A stretch of DNA of 39,694 bases, taken from IMG/VR virus record IMGVR_UViG_3300044961_000223, positions 1-39,694 of that record; one strand, given 5' to 3'. This document shows positions 7,521-15,194 of the stretch, piece after piece (the first letter of the stretch is position 1; every line of letters starts with the position of its first letter). Under the pieces are notes generated by a model, which was not told the origin of the DNA, did not search any database, and saw only the letters and a program-made list of their open reading frames with translations. Source of the DNA: a virus. A program made the translations under genes and the position numbers.

Positions 7521-7755
7521 TCATGTCGCATCTACCGGGCGGAACCAGCGCCAGCAGTGCTTCTTTGTAGCTTCATTGTACACCTGCACTCGACGATACC
7601 CCGCCTTTTTGAGCCACGCTGCCAGGCGCTTGTCGTCGGCACGCGGGCCGGCGGCAGCGACAAAAACTGCCAGTTCGCGCACAGACACGGAATCGACAAA
7701 AAAATGGCCCTTTGCGCTTGTTGTGGGCGAGAGTAAGAAGATCGTCAAGTGTCAC
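7521..7755 (-). pseudogene. Stand-alone primase C-terminal-type module, split by an apparent +1 shift
   Basis: Two overlapping frames together encode one protein. The GTG at 7755 overlaps the previous stop (GTGA) and starts MTLDDLLTLAHNKRKGPFF. After a run of seven T (plus-strand A 7698-7704) the other frame continues VDSVSVRELAVF, then LAAWLKKAGYRRVQVY and CWRWFRP. With one T fewer the frames join into about 77 residues that align end to end with the PrimPol C-terminus, including AKQGPF against NKRKGPF and LAVWLYGRGY against LAAWLKKAGY. The cause may be a sequencing slip, a mutation or programmed +1 shifting. A TTG start at 7748 could also give the downstream frame. Likely DNA-binding, by analogy with winged-helix C-terminal domains of phage primases. 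Confidence 0.6.
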
Positions 7756-8099
7756 TGCTCAGCATACCTCGCCCGCACAAGCCGAACAAACTCTTTTTGT
7801 GATAGTTTTGTCCAGGCTCGAATATGTCTGCCGGGTGGCCAAACTTCACGGCACGTGTAGCCGTTCGATCTCAACCATTTTGTGATTTTAGGGCGCGTGA
7901 TATACTGCTTCAACGCACCTGAATTTTGGCGGGCGTATGCCAATAAAGAAGAAATCAGAAAAAACGCTTGTTGTGTCGGCGCGTTGCGCTCGCGTGCGAT
8001 AGCTGACAGATAGCTGTTTATGTCGCTTTCGCTCGGCTTGACTTTTGGCGGGCGGCCGCGTTTTTTCTTTGGCTGTGTTGTTTTTTGTTTTGATTTCAT
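7752..8099 (-). CDS. AT-hook protein with a primase C-terminal-type module
   Basis: A 115-residue protein. Residues 1-25 are basic and contain a classic AT-hook, KKKRGRPPK, which binds the minor groove of AT-rich DNA. Residues 30-115 match the last part of the PrimPol/helicase at 34171-36333: between LRSNGYTCRE...RAWTKL here and LYGRGYQNRE...RAWTKL there, 14 of 24 positions are identical. It is the first gene left of the repeat-filled control region. It starts at the ATG at 8099 and no good ribosome site is seen; longer in-frame starts enter the operator repeats and look unlikely. A role as regulator or origin-binding protein of the adjacent repeats is inferred. Confidence 0.7.
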   Translation of the reverse strand: MKSKQKTTQPKKKRGRPPKVKPSESDINSYLSAIARERNAPTQQAFFLISSLLAYARQNSGALKQYITRPKITKWLRSNGYTCREVWPPGRHIRAWTKLSQKEFVRLVRARYAEQ

Positions 8100-8183
8100 G
8101 CGCCATTTTTGTGGTGATAAAGACGACCTGTCAAGGTTTTTTTGATTTTTTCTCGAATTTTTTCGTTTCCCATGTGGGACAAA

Positions 8184-8205
8184 ATATCCCACGATCATGG
8201 GATAT
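8184..8205. promoter_or_regulatory. 22-bp inverted repeat, operator-like
   Basis: ATATCCCA and TGGGATAT are perfect 8-bp arms around a 6-bp CGATCA centre, a dimeric-protein binding site by form. It is the most symmetric site of the TCCCAC cluster and lies about 85 bp upstream of the AT-hook gene. Confidence 0.65.
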
Positions 8206-8334
8206 TCTGCTGGTTTTTAGGGTGATAAAGCGTGTTTTGGTTTTGCGCAGCGCGCAATACGCGCCTGGCGCTATGCGATAGCTTATGTTATCCCACGACA
8301 TTTTTACGATTTTCGTGTGGGCGGGATGTCAATT

Positions 8335-8363
8335 TTGATCAATAAAATCAATGGTTTTCTATA
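8335..8363 (+). promoter_or_regulatory. Candidate rightward late promoter
   Basis: TTGATC (8335-8340), a 17-bp AT-rich spacer and TCTATA (8358-8363) precede the late operon. The tandem ATCCCACATCCCAC site begins at the end of the -10 box, where a bound protein would block initiation. The match to consensus is moderate and no other candidate in the region is better. Confidence 0.4.
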
Positions 8364-8595
8364 TCCCACATCCCACTAATAAAAATAAAACTTTCCAGAG
8401 AGTATTTTTTTTTTGAGAGAGAGGGTGGCAGGCGCAGAATAAAAAAACACTCCCCCTATATGCGACCCAAAACGGGTCGTGGGATACGGGATAAACACCA
8501 CTACTTGCCCCTCGCCGCAAGGCTATTTCGCCCGAACCTCGCATCGCAGTGCGTTTTCTACTTGACGCGCGCAGAAAAACGTCTTTTTTGCGTGC

Positions 8596-9306
8596 GTGGC
8601 GTTTTTACAGGGCTTGTCCGGCCTTGGCGACTCTGTTTTTTTGTATCCAACCGCTGCGCAAGCAGCGGAGCGCGGGCATCTTACTATCGGCACGAATTAT
8701 CCGGAAGTTTTTGCCGCGCTGCCTTTTCGCGACCGCGTGTCTTTTGTTCCTTTTGCGCGGTCAAAAGTGAACGTGAGCTACACGAGACAGCGCAACTCGA
8801 ATTATTTTGAGGACTATTTGAGAAGTTCAAAGATTGAGACGCAATTTTTTTACGACGTGCAGAAACCGTCTGAAACAGTTAGCGCGATTATGTGTGAAGC
8901 ACGGAAAAGCGGTAAAATTGTTACTCTTGTTCATCCGCCTTTGCCAGCAAACATGCACGTATCGCGAGCAGATTATTCATTTGCGCCGATGCGCGAGCGT
9001 TTTGTGGAGTGGCTGAGCGCGCGCAAAGATAGAATGTATTTTATATGCGCGCAAGATGTATCTGGCTATACATTTGACGTGCGTGTTAAACTCACCTTGC
9101 CTGATTATTTGGCGCTTTGTGGCGTCGTCGATCACATCGCGAGTCAATGGGGTCATTTACTTCCTATCGCGCAGGGTTTGGGCAAAGTCTTGACTGTATT
9201 TAATCCTCGGGGGCCGCTCAGCGGTTTTGCTCGCAATCTGACGACTGAAATGTTACTTGTCAGAGAGTCGCGCCTGCGTAACCCTGCGCCGGTTTTCATA
9301 TGGTAA
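8596..9306 (+). CDS. GT9-like glycosyltransferase (short)
   Basis: A 236-residue protein with the outline of a heptosyltransferase-like (GT9) GT-B enzyme. The N-terminal LSGLGDSVFLYPTAAQAAERG has the GxGD loop and following helix, and the C-terminal VVDHIASQWGHLLPIAQGLG matches the nucleotide-sugar site where GT9 proteins have a D-x-G-x-x-H-L-A segment. It is shorter than typical GT9 enzymes (about 320-350). It starts with a GTG at 8596 and no clear ribosome site. It overlaps the methyltransferase gene and opens the late operon. The target could be virion protein or host surface sugar; sequence alone does not decide. Confidence 0.5.
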   Translation: MAFLQGLSGLGDSVFLYPTAAQAAERGHLTIGTNYPEVFAALPFRDRVSFVPFARSKVNVSYTRQRNSNYFEDYLRSSKIETQFFYDVQKPSETVSAIMCEARKSGKIVTLVHPPLPANMHVSRADYSFAPMRERFVEWLSARKDRMYFICAQDVSGYTFDVRVKLTLPDYLALCGVVDHIASQWGHLLPIAQGLGKVLTVFNPRGPLSGFARNLTTEMLLVRESRLRNPAPVFIW

Positions 9307-9965
9307 GTGATAAATGCCCTGTGTGCGAAAAGTCCGCTTTTGTTAGCTGGCCGAAAAGTCGGCTGGCTTCTTGCGGGGTCTGTTCACACGTCTGGCAACC
9401 TGATTTTCAGCAGTTCGATTACGGCGATAATTATGTCAAGAATTATGCAGACAAACCGACGCGTGAAATGGCTTTTTTGCGGCTTGGTTTTTTATCGGCA
9501 TTCTTTCTGCCGCGCGGGGCTCTGCTCGATGTCGGCGCCGGTGACGGCGCTTTTGTGCGCGTTGCGCGGCAGGCGGGGTTTGACGCTGTGGCGCATGACG
9601 TAGTGCCCCGCGCGGACGATTTACCTCGCGTAACTGAGCTTCGCGGCGATTATAGCGTCGTGACGTGCTTTGACTCTTTGGAGCACTTTGCTAATCCTCA
9701 CGAAATATTCGCCCTGCGCCCGGTTTTGTTTGTCGTAACAATACCTCACAGGCCGCGCGATTTTTCAGACGACACGGCGATGATATGGCGGCACTACAAA
9801 CCCGATGAGCATTTACACTACTTTTCTTCGCGGTCGCTCGAATTGCTTTTTCACCGTAGCGGATACGAAATCATGGGAGCGGCGCCCGTTGAAGACGCGA
9901 TACGCAAAGGCCCGACAACGCCGAACACGATGACTTACGTATTTTCACGCAAGAGGGCGACATGA
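9300..9965 (+). CDS. Zinc-ribbon SAM-dependent methyltransferase (Methyltransf_23-like)
   Basis: A 221-residue protein. A zinc ribbon with Cys6, Cys9, Cys25 and Cys28 opens it. A class I methyltransferase domain follows, with motif I LLDVGAGDGAFVRVA near residue 80 and VTCFDSLEHFANPHE near 120, the pattern of Methyltransf_23 proteins that act on sugars or small molecules. HYKPDEHLHYFSSRSLELLF is a further typical stretch. It overlaps the neighbours on both sides (ATGA at 9962-9965). A sugar O- or C-methylation role within the GT cassette is inferred. Confidence 0.7.
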   Translation: MVSDKCPVCEKSAFVSWPKSRLASCGVCSHVWQPDFQQFDYGDNYVKNYADKPTREMAFLRLGFLSAFFLPRGALLDVGAGDGAFVRVARQAGFDAVAHDVVPRADDLPRVTELRGDYSVVTCFDSLEHFANPHEIFALRPVLFVVTIPHRPRDFSDDTAMIWRHYKPDEHLHYFSSRSLELLFHRSGYEIMGAAPVEDAIRKGPTTPNTMTYVFSRKRAT

Positions 9966-11365
9966 TCGACCTTTACACGCCTTCCGGCATCGGTGATATT
10001 TATTGGGTTTTGCAAAAGCTCGCGAGGGCAGCGAACGCGGCAGGCGAGCGTTTCAGGATTCATACTCCGCCCGGTAGCGACATTAAAATGTCGCGAGGCA
10101 AGTTTTTAGAGTATATCGACTGTGTCGAGAGCGTTGCGCCTGATGGATTGCCTTATCCTGAGTTAGTCAAGCGCGCGGCGGCTGAGGGGCATTATGCTGC
10201 ATTGCGTCCGGTCATGTATTGTGAAGCAAATACATGGCTTGAAGCTGGACGGCGGCTTGAAACATATCTGCCCGCGTTTCCTACCGAGTTTATTTTAAAC
10301 TGGCAGATTGATGTTGAATCGCAGCGGCGCGCGCTCATGCATTTAAAGCCAGGCGAGAAAAACATTGTCGTGTACACGTCTGGCATTGCGAACAACGAAT
10401 CGAAATCGACGGGCACGTGGTCTGCGGCTGATTGGGTTGCAAGGGTTTCAGAGTTGCGGGCAGACCCTGAACTAAATCTGATTTGGATCGGCGCGCAATA
10501 CGATGCGGACATTTTGCCGTCGCTGCACGGGTTTTTTGATTCTGTGCTGATTGACCTGCCTGCGCCGGTTATCGTCTCGCTGCTTAGGCATTGTGACGGG
10601 TTCGTCTCGTATCAAAGCGGGTTGTCTTGCATATCAGTTATCGAATCTATACCGACACTGATGCTTTACTTTCGCAAAATTGCGGCGCTCACAAAAACCT
10701 TTAACCCGCCGACCAGCAAAGATTACCACCCGGTTTTCTTCGACGAGAAGCCCCGTTTTCGGGCGTGGGTTGACGCGTTGCCTTTGCGTCATGTTTTAGG
10801 GCGAGGCGAGGTAAAACGCGACTACACGTTTTATGTTAATGAGAACATCGAGCGCACAGAGGCCGATTGGCTCGCGAATGGTTGGATTCACGACGATCAA
10901 TATGAAAGCATAAAATATCTGTCCGGCTCTTTGCTTGAAGTTGGTTGCGGGTCAGGGTGTTTAGCGCAGCGGCTAAGCAATGTTGAATATGTGGGCGTCG
11001 ATCAATCGGCCCCGCTTTTGGATTTGGCGCGCGCGAAGAATCCGGGCAAAAAGTTTATTGTGGGTGACGTGCGCGTTTTGCCGGTTGAACATTTTGACCA
11101 TGTGTGCGCGTTTGGTTTTCTAAAACACTTTTCACTTGCGGAGCATGACGCAATTTTCGCGGCATTAGCCGTGCGCGCGCGCAAAACGCTGACGGTCGAA
11201 ATGCCCGTGCGCCCGGTTGAATATGAAGACCCGGAGCACCCTTTCCCGCACACGTGGGCGAGTGAAAAACGGATTGCGGCGAACGCGGCAAAGGCAGGTT
11301 TTGAGATCGTCGCGACGGCGGATAATCGCAGCGGCGAAAAGATTTTTCACATGGTGAGGCGTTGA
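9962..11365 (+). CDS. Fusion of GT9-like glycosyltransferase and SAM methyltransferase
   Basis: A 467-residue two-domain protein. Residues 1-280 look like a GT-B glycosyltransferase: an N-terminal PSGIGDIYWVLQKLA loop, ADWVARVSELRADPELNLIW in the middle, and CDGFVSYQSGLSCISVIESI as donor site. Residues 290-467 are a class I methyltransferase with motif I LLEVGCGSGCLAQRL, acidic VGVDQSAPLLDLA and IVGDVRVLPVEHFDHVCAFG. The start is coupled by ATGA overlap. Fusion of sugar transfer and methylation in one chain, next to separate copies of each activity, suggests one pathway adding a methylated glycan. Confidence 0.65.
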   Translation: MIDLYTPSGIGDIYWVLQKLARAANAAGERFRIHTPPGSDIKMSRGKFLEYIDCVESVAPDGLPYPELVKRAAAEGHYAALRPVMYCEANTWLEAGRRLETYLPAFPTEFILNWQIDVESQRRALMHLKPGEKNIVVYTSGIANNESKSTGTWSAADWVARVSELRADPELNLIWIGAQYDADILPSLHGFFDSVLIDLPAPVIVSLLRHCDGFVSYQSGLSCISVIESIPTLMLYFRKIAALTKTFNPPTSKDYHPVFFDEKPRFRAWVDALPLRHVLGRGEVKRDYTFYVNENIERTEADWLANGWIHDDQYESIKYLSGSLLEVGCGSGCLAQRLSNVEYVGVDQSAPLLDLARAKNPGKKFIVGDVRVLPVEHFDHVCAFGFLKHFSLAEHDAIFAALAVRARKTLTVEMPVRPVEYEDPEHPFPHTWASEKRIAANAAKAGFEIVATADNRSGEKIFHMVRR

Positions 11366-11366
11366 C

Positions 11367-12077
11367 GTGGACGTTTTGAACATTCGGCAAAGAATCAAAG
11401 AGACCGAGGCGCGCCTTAAAACAATTGGCGACAACGCGACGTCAGACATTGCGAGCGACGCATTAAACGATGTGATGTTTTATGGGCGTGCAAAAGTTAA
11501 ACAGCACATGAAAGATGTGTTCGATAAACCGACGCCTCGAACGCTTAACTCTATTTTGTACCGCATGGCGACAGCGCAAAATCCTGAAGCAAAACTTTGG
11601 ATAAACGATGACACGACGAAAGGCGCAAGCCCTGCACAATGGCTGGCAGTGCAAGAAGCCGGTGGGGTGCGTAAAGACAAGCGGGTTGAAAACTGGTTGC
11701 AAAACGCGAGGATCTTAAAAGACAATGAGCAGGTTTACGCGATGCAGCCTGACTCGCGCGGTAATATGAAAGGCGGCGACGTGACAAAAATGCTTTCTGC
11801 TTTGCAGGCTGGTGACCCGTGGCAATGGTCGCGCGATAAAGCTAAGCAGTCCGGTTTTCGTATTGCGAGACGTAAAGTCGATGGCATGCCTTTTGGAATT
11901 TTTAAGATGCAGGGAGTGCACTCTAAATTGTTTCTCCTGTTCACACGTAAGCAGACTTACAGAAAGCGTTTCAAATTTCGCGAGGTATTGCAAGAAGCGT
12001 GGAATAAAAAGATTGATGGTGCATACGCGAAAGCGTGGGCGAAGCACGTGCAGAAATCGCTGCGCCCGATAGGTTAA
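11367..12077 (+). CDS. Phage virion-associated protein, probably minor tail or neck
   Basis: A 236-residue protein starting at a GTG. The stretch KDVFDKPTPRTLNSILYRMA followed by AKLWINDDT, SPAQWLAVQEAGG and a Lys/Arg-rich segment matches a protein type I recall from siphovirus structural clusters, sometimes placed with minor tail or head-tail completion proteins. It stands at the start of the structural block, before the terminase. The exact virion role is not established. Confidence 0.5.
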   Translation: MDVLNIRQRIKETEARLKTIGDNATSDIASDALNDVMFYGRAKVKQHMKDVFDKPTPRTLNSILYRMATAQNPEAKLWINDDTTKGASPAQWLAVQEAGGVRKDKRVENWLQNARILKDNEQVYAMQPDSRGNMKGGDVTKMLSALQAGDPWQWSRDKAKQSGFRIARRKVDGMPFGIFKMQGVHSKLFLLFTRKQTYRKRFKFREVLQEAWNKKIDGAYAKAWAKHVQKSLRPIG

Positions 12078-12078
12078 T

Positions 12079-12366
12079 ATGGAATTGAGTGAAATGGCAA
12101 TGCGGCAGGCGATGGGGCTTGGCCTGACGATTAGTAAGGCGCAGAATTTAGCGCGTGAAGCGAATAATATGTCGTCTGTTCCTCAGTACACGGGGAGCGC
12201 AGCGGCTTACATACGTTCGCTGAATCGTCAGTACCTTGGCGCTTTCGTTCGCGTGAAAAAAGGATTTATATTTATTCTAAGCGGCGGCATTTGCAAAGCT
12301 ATATACGCTATCCCCGATTCGTTGAAGGAGTTAAATAATGACGACAGAAAGAAAAAGAAAAAGTGA
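12079..12366 (+). CDS. Small protein of unknown function
   Basis: A 95-residue protein starting MELSEMAMRQAMGLGLTISK and ending in a run of five lysines. It lies one base after the previous stop. A hydrophobic stretch near residues 60-75 (GFIFILSGGICKAIYA) is too short for a certain membrane segment. Its last codons contain the ribosome site of the next short gene. Function unknown. Confidence 0.55.
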   Translation: MELSEMAMRQAMGLGLTISKAQNLAREANNMSSVPQYTGSAAAYIRSLNRQYLGAFVRVKKGFIFILSGGICKAIYAIPDSLKELNNDDRKKKKK

Positions 12367-12475
12367 TTTAACGACGCTAACGTGCTGCGCTCAGTGCGTA
12401 AATTTTTTTGTTGTGGTAGGTACTTCTAAAGGAAAAACACTCGCGCGGGTACTTGGCACCCCGGATGCGATTTAG
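12338..12475 (+). CDS. Short Cys-containing protein, 45 residues
   Basis: The frame MTTERKRKSDLTTLTCCAQC has a strong GAAGGAG ribosome site 7 nt before its ATG and overlaps the preceding gene's end. A CCxxC motif is followed by a hydrophobic stretch and a basic end. It fills most of the gap before the terminase. Function unknown; metal binding is possible. Confidence 0.5.
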   Translation: MTTERKRKSDLTTLTCCAQCVNFFVVVGTSKGKTLARVLGTPDAI

Positions 12476-12496
12476 CGTCTGACTAAAAATCAGCCT

Positions 12497-13042
12497 ATGA
12501 CGCAAGCGCAGTTGGCAAGAAAACTTGGCGTCACGCAACGCAGCGTCGCCGAAGCGATCGAGACAGGTCGCATCGTTTTGAACGCCGACGGCTCTTTGCC
12601 GGATGACGCAGAAAAACAATTTAATGATAACACAGACCCGGTGCGCTCGATGAACGGGCGCAAACTCGGCGGCAAAAAATCGTCTGCGGAGCCGGCGTCG
12701 TTCATGTCTGTAAAAATTAGAAAGGAGACAGCGGCAGCCCAGCTCAAAGAAATTGAACTTGCGAAAGAACGAAATAAACTTTTGGAAAAAGAAGCAGTGA
12801 AGGAAGCTGTTTTCAAATGGGCGCGGACAATACGCGATGCGGTTCTCGCAATACCCGACCGTGTAGCCGCTGACCTCGCGGCGCAAATTCTTGCGATGAA
12901 TAGCACAGGCAAAAAACTAAGCGCAAACGAAATCGAAAGAATCGTTCGCCAGGCGTGGGCGAAAGAATCGCGCGCGGTTTTAGTTGCTATCGAAAAAACG
13001 CCAAAACCAAAGAATAAAAAACGCGATGAAAGCGAAGCGTGA
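12497..13042 (+). CDS. Terminase small subunit (Nu1-like)
   Basis: A 181-residue DNA-recognition subunit of the packaging motor. The N-terminal MTQAQLARKLGVTQRSVAEA is a winged-helix/HTH as in lambda Nu1. A basic linker (GRKLGGKKSS) and long charged helices (AAAQLKEIELAKERNKLLEK) with an Arg-containing IRDAVLAIPDRVA segment follow, the usual pattern of this family. It overlaps the large-subunit start. It would bind the packaging start site on phage DNA, which was not located. Confidence 0.8.
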   Translation: MTQAQLARKLGVTQRSVAEAIETGRIVLNADGSLPDDAEKQFNDNTDPVRSMNGRKLGGKKSSAEPASFMSVKIRKETAAAQLKEIELAKERNKLLEKEAVKEAVFKWARTIRDAVLAIPDRVAADLAAQILAMNSTGKKLSANEIERIVRQAWAKESRAVLVAIEKTPKPKNKKRDESEA

Positions 13043-14936
13043 TAATGTTTTATCGGACGTCATTTTTGATGACGCAGACGAAATTTTCCGCGATGCTGTA
13101 AATGCAGGTTTAACGCCTGACGCGTCGTTGAGTGTCGCCGCGTGGTCAGACACGCATCGTGTTTTATCGAGCACAGGTTCAGCCGAGCCTGGCAAATGGC
13201 GAACGTCGCGCACGCCGTATTTAGCGGCAATTATGGACGCGTTGACGGTCGGCTCGCCATATCAAAAAATCGTGTTAATGAAAGGCGCTCAGGTTGGCGC
13301 GTCTGAAATGGCCGTCAATTTTTTGGGGTATGTCGCCGACGTGTCACCAGGCCCGGCGTTGTATCTCATGCCGACACTCGACGCGGCGAAAGAGTTTTCA
13401 AAAATCCGCATTGACCCTTTGATTGCAGAAAGTGAAGTTTTACGCGTTAAGGTCAAAGAGTCGCGTTCGCGTGACAGCGGCAACACAACTTTACTCAAAG
13501 AATTTTTGGGCGGCTATTGGGCGTTTACGGGCGCAAACTCAGCGGTCGGCCTGCGCTCGAAGCCCGTTCGTTTTGTTGTTATGGATGAAATCGACGCGTA
13601 CCCCGGCTCTATTGAGGGCGAGGGCGACCCGGTGAATTTAGCTTACGCGCGGACTCGCACGTATGGCAACCGGCGAAAAATTTTTATCGCGTCGACACCG
13701 ACCGTCGCGAATGAAAGCAGAATTGAAAAAGAGTTTGAGGAAACAGACAAGCGTTTTTATTTTGTGCCCTGCCCGCACTGCGGGCATAAACAAGTGCTGC
13801 AATGGCCGCGGTTGAAATGGACAGACAATGACCCGGACACCGCGCATTATGTTTGCGAATCATGCGAAGAAAAAATTTACAATCACGATAAAAACGAAAT
13901 GCTTGCGGCGGGCGAATGGCGCGCGACGCAGGAAAGCAAAGACCCGGTGACGATCGGCTTTCACTTATCTGCGCTTTATTCGCCTGTGGGGTGGTATTCT
14001 TGGTCTGACGCTGTGCGTGATTTTTTAGCGGCGAAAGAAGACTCGTCACTTTTGCGCGTTTTTGTAAATACTGTTTTGGGTGAAACATGGGTTGACCGCG
14101 CCGATGCCCCCGACTGGCAATTGATTTACGCGCGCCGCGAGGCGTATCAAATCGGCGTTGCACCTGCGCCAGTGGTTCTGCTCACTGCTGCCGCTGACGT
14201 GCAAAAAGACCGTATCGAAATTTTAGTTCAGGGGTGGCATAAGCACGGGCAGTATAGTGTAGACTATTTTCAACTGCTTGGTGATACAACGCAAAATGCT
14301 GTGTGGGAGCAACTTGACGCGTGGCTGGAAAAGCCTATTGAGCACGAAAGCGGCGCGGAAATGCGTTTGCGCGCGTTCGCGATTGACTCAGGATATTTGA
14401 CCAGCAAGGTATATGCGTGGGCGCGCAGACATCGCCCCGATTTTGTTTACGTTATGAAAGGTGTGTCGTCTGATTTGCCAGTGGGCCAGCCGCGCCTGGT
14501 CGATTTCAATTTCGAGGGTAAGCGGATAACGAACGGTGCGCGATTTTGGCCGATTGGCGTAAACCCGATTAAACGCGAATTGTACACGCGTTTACGTTTG
14601 GGCCTGACAGAGGCGGGCGAGTATCCGCAAAACTACATACACTTTCCCGAATACCCGCCTGAATTTTTTAGGCAGATCACGGCGGAGAGTTTGCAGCAAA
14701 CCGGCAAAAATCAGCGTAAGGCGTGGAAAAAACATTATGAGCGTAACGAAGCTTTAGATTTGCTGGTCTACAATCGCGCGCTCTCGATTATTTTGGGGCT
14801 CGATCGTTTACGCGATGCTGACTGGCAAACGTTAGAAAACCGCGTGCAGCGCGAGAAACAATCCGCCCCTGAAGCACAAAGGCTGATTCGTCGGCCCGCC
14901 CCGCGCCGGGTGATTTCTCGGGGCATTGATTTATGA
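13026..14936 (+). CDS. terL: Terminase large subunit (GpA family)
   Basis: The packaging ATPase and nuclease, 636 residues from the ATG at 13026 (a longer frame to 12984 is less likely). The ATPase domain shows a Walker A-like MKGAQVGASE near residue 86, a Walker B VVMDEIDAYP near 184, and a zinc finger CPHCGHKQ...CESCEEK near 248-282, a GpA hallmark. The RNase H-like nuclease begins with TAAADVQKDRIEILVQGW near 389 and has AIDSGYLTSKVYAW near 450. GpA terminases normally go with cos-type ends, so packaging from cohesive ends is likely but unproven. Confidence 0.93.
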   Translation: MKAKRDNVLSDVIFDDADEIFRDAVNAGLTPDASLSVAAWSDTHRVLSSTGSAEPGKWRTSRTPYLAAIMDALTVGSPYQKIVLMKGAQVGASEMAVNFLGYVADVSPGPALYLMPTLDAAKEFSKIRIDPLIAESEVLRVKVKESRSRDSGNTTLLKEFLGGYWAFTGANSAVGLRSKPVRFVVMDEIDAYPGSIEGEGDPVNLAYARTRTYGNRRKIFIASTPTVANESRIEKEFEETDKRFYFVPCPHCGHKQVLQWPRLKWTDNDPDTAHYVCESCEEKIYNHDKNEMLAAGEWRATQESKDPVTIGFHLSALYSPVGWYSWSDAVRDFLAAKEDSSLLRVFVNTVLGETWVDRADAPDWQLIYARREAYQIGVAPAPVVLLTAAADVQKDRIEILVQGWHKHGQYSVDYFQLLGDTTQNAVWEQLDAWLEKPIEHESGAEMRLRAFAIDSGYLTSKVYAWARRHRPDFVYVMKGVSSDLPVGQPRLVDFNFEGKRITNGARFWPIGVNPIKRELYTRLRLGLTEAGEYPQNYIHFPEYPPEFFRQITAESLQQTGKNQRKAWKKHYERNEALDLLVYNRALSIILGLDRLRDADWQTLENRVQREKQSAPEAQRLIRRPAPRRVISRGIDL

Positions 14937-14963
14937 TTGACGCAGCACGTAAGGCACGTTCAG
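14937..14963 (+). repeat. 27-bp direct repeat, copy 1
   Basis: TTGACGCAGCACGTAAGGCA and the next seven bases match 30101-30127 at 26 of 27 positions. This copy follows the terminase stop directly and precedes gpW. It contains GCACGT twice, 9 bp apart. A 17-codon frame (MIDAARKARSGGSCDNR) starting at 14933 runs through it. Confidence 0.8.
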
Positions 14964-14972
14964 GCGGTAGTT

Positions 14973-15194
14973 GTGACAATCGCTGAATTGACCGCGCAAC
15001 GCGATAAAGCGAAAGAAGCGTATGAAGCAGCGCTGACGGCGCAATCATACACGCTTAATATGGGTGGCACGTCGCGGAGCAAAACGAATCAGGACGTCGA
15101 AAAACTGCTAAAACTTTACGAATACTGGCAGGCAAAACTTGACCGCGCGAACGGCACAACGCGCCGGTACAAATTCGGGACGGTTCGCCTTTGA
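14973..15194 (+). CDS. Head-tail joining protein gpW-like
   Basis: A 73-residue protein that fits lambda gpW in size and position (after the GpA terminase, before the portal). It starts MTIAELTAQRDKAKEAYEAA and includes SYTLNMGGTSRSKTNQDVEK, close to the family pattern of two helices around a short hairpin. The GTG at 14973 is preferred; a TTG at 14937 would add 12 residues that are only the 27-bp repeat translated. gpW normally closes the portal channel after packaging. Confidence 0.75.
   Translation: MTIAELTAQRDKAKEAYEAALTAQSYTLNMGGTSRSKTNQDVEKLLKLYEYWQAKLDRANGTTRRYKFGTVRL

Larger units (their letters stand above)
8168..8493. repeat. TCCCAC/GTGGGA repeat cluster in the divergent control region
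   Basis: This gene-free region (8100-8595) holds repeated ATCCCAC-type sites. They are TCCCA-TG-TGGGA (8168-8179), an inverted pair at 8184-8205, TTATCCCACGA (8288-8298), a compact GTGGGCGGGAT (8317-8327), the tandem ATCCCACATCCCAC (8363-8376) and its mirror GTGGGATACGGGAT (8479-8492). GGTGATAAAG also occurs twice (8113-8122, 8221-8230), and an AT-rich tract fills 8130-8167. Iterons of a replication origin or operators of the divergent operons are the two readings. Confidence 0.75.

Noticed and set aside
7473-7528. 16-codon frame MTPKTPTTKTQKKLTP coupled by ATGA to the split module gene
   Set aside because: It runs into the early promoter, has low complexity and no independent ribosome site; probably chance.
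8129-8134. Minus-strand TTGACA upstream of the AT-hook gene as a promoter -35
   Set aside because: No acceptable -10 lies 16-18 bp downstream; those positions read as A-runs next to the start codon.
8288-8298. TTATCCCAC as a DnaA box
   Set aside because: It differs from TTATNCACA by an extra C shifting the CACA part; the TCCCAC repeats are a better explanation.
8359-8544. Minus-strand 61-codon frame in the control region
   Set aside because: It crosses the repeat array, has no ribosome site and its residues show no folded pattern.
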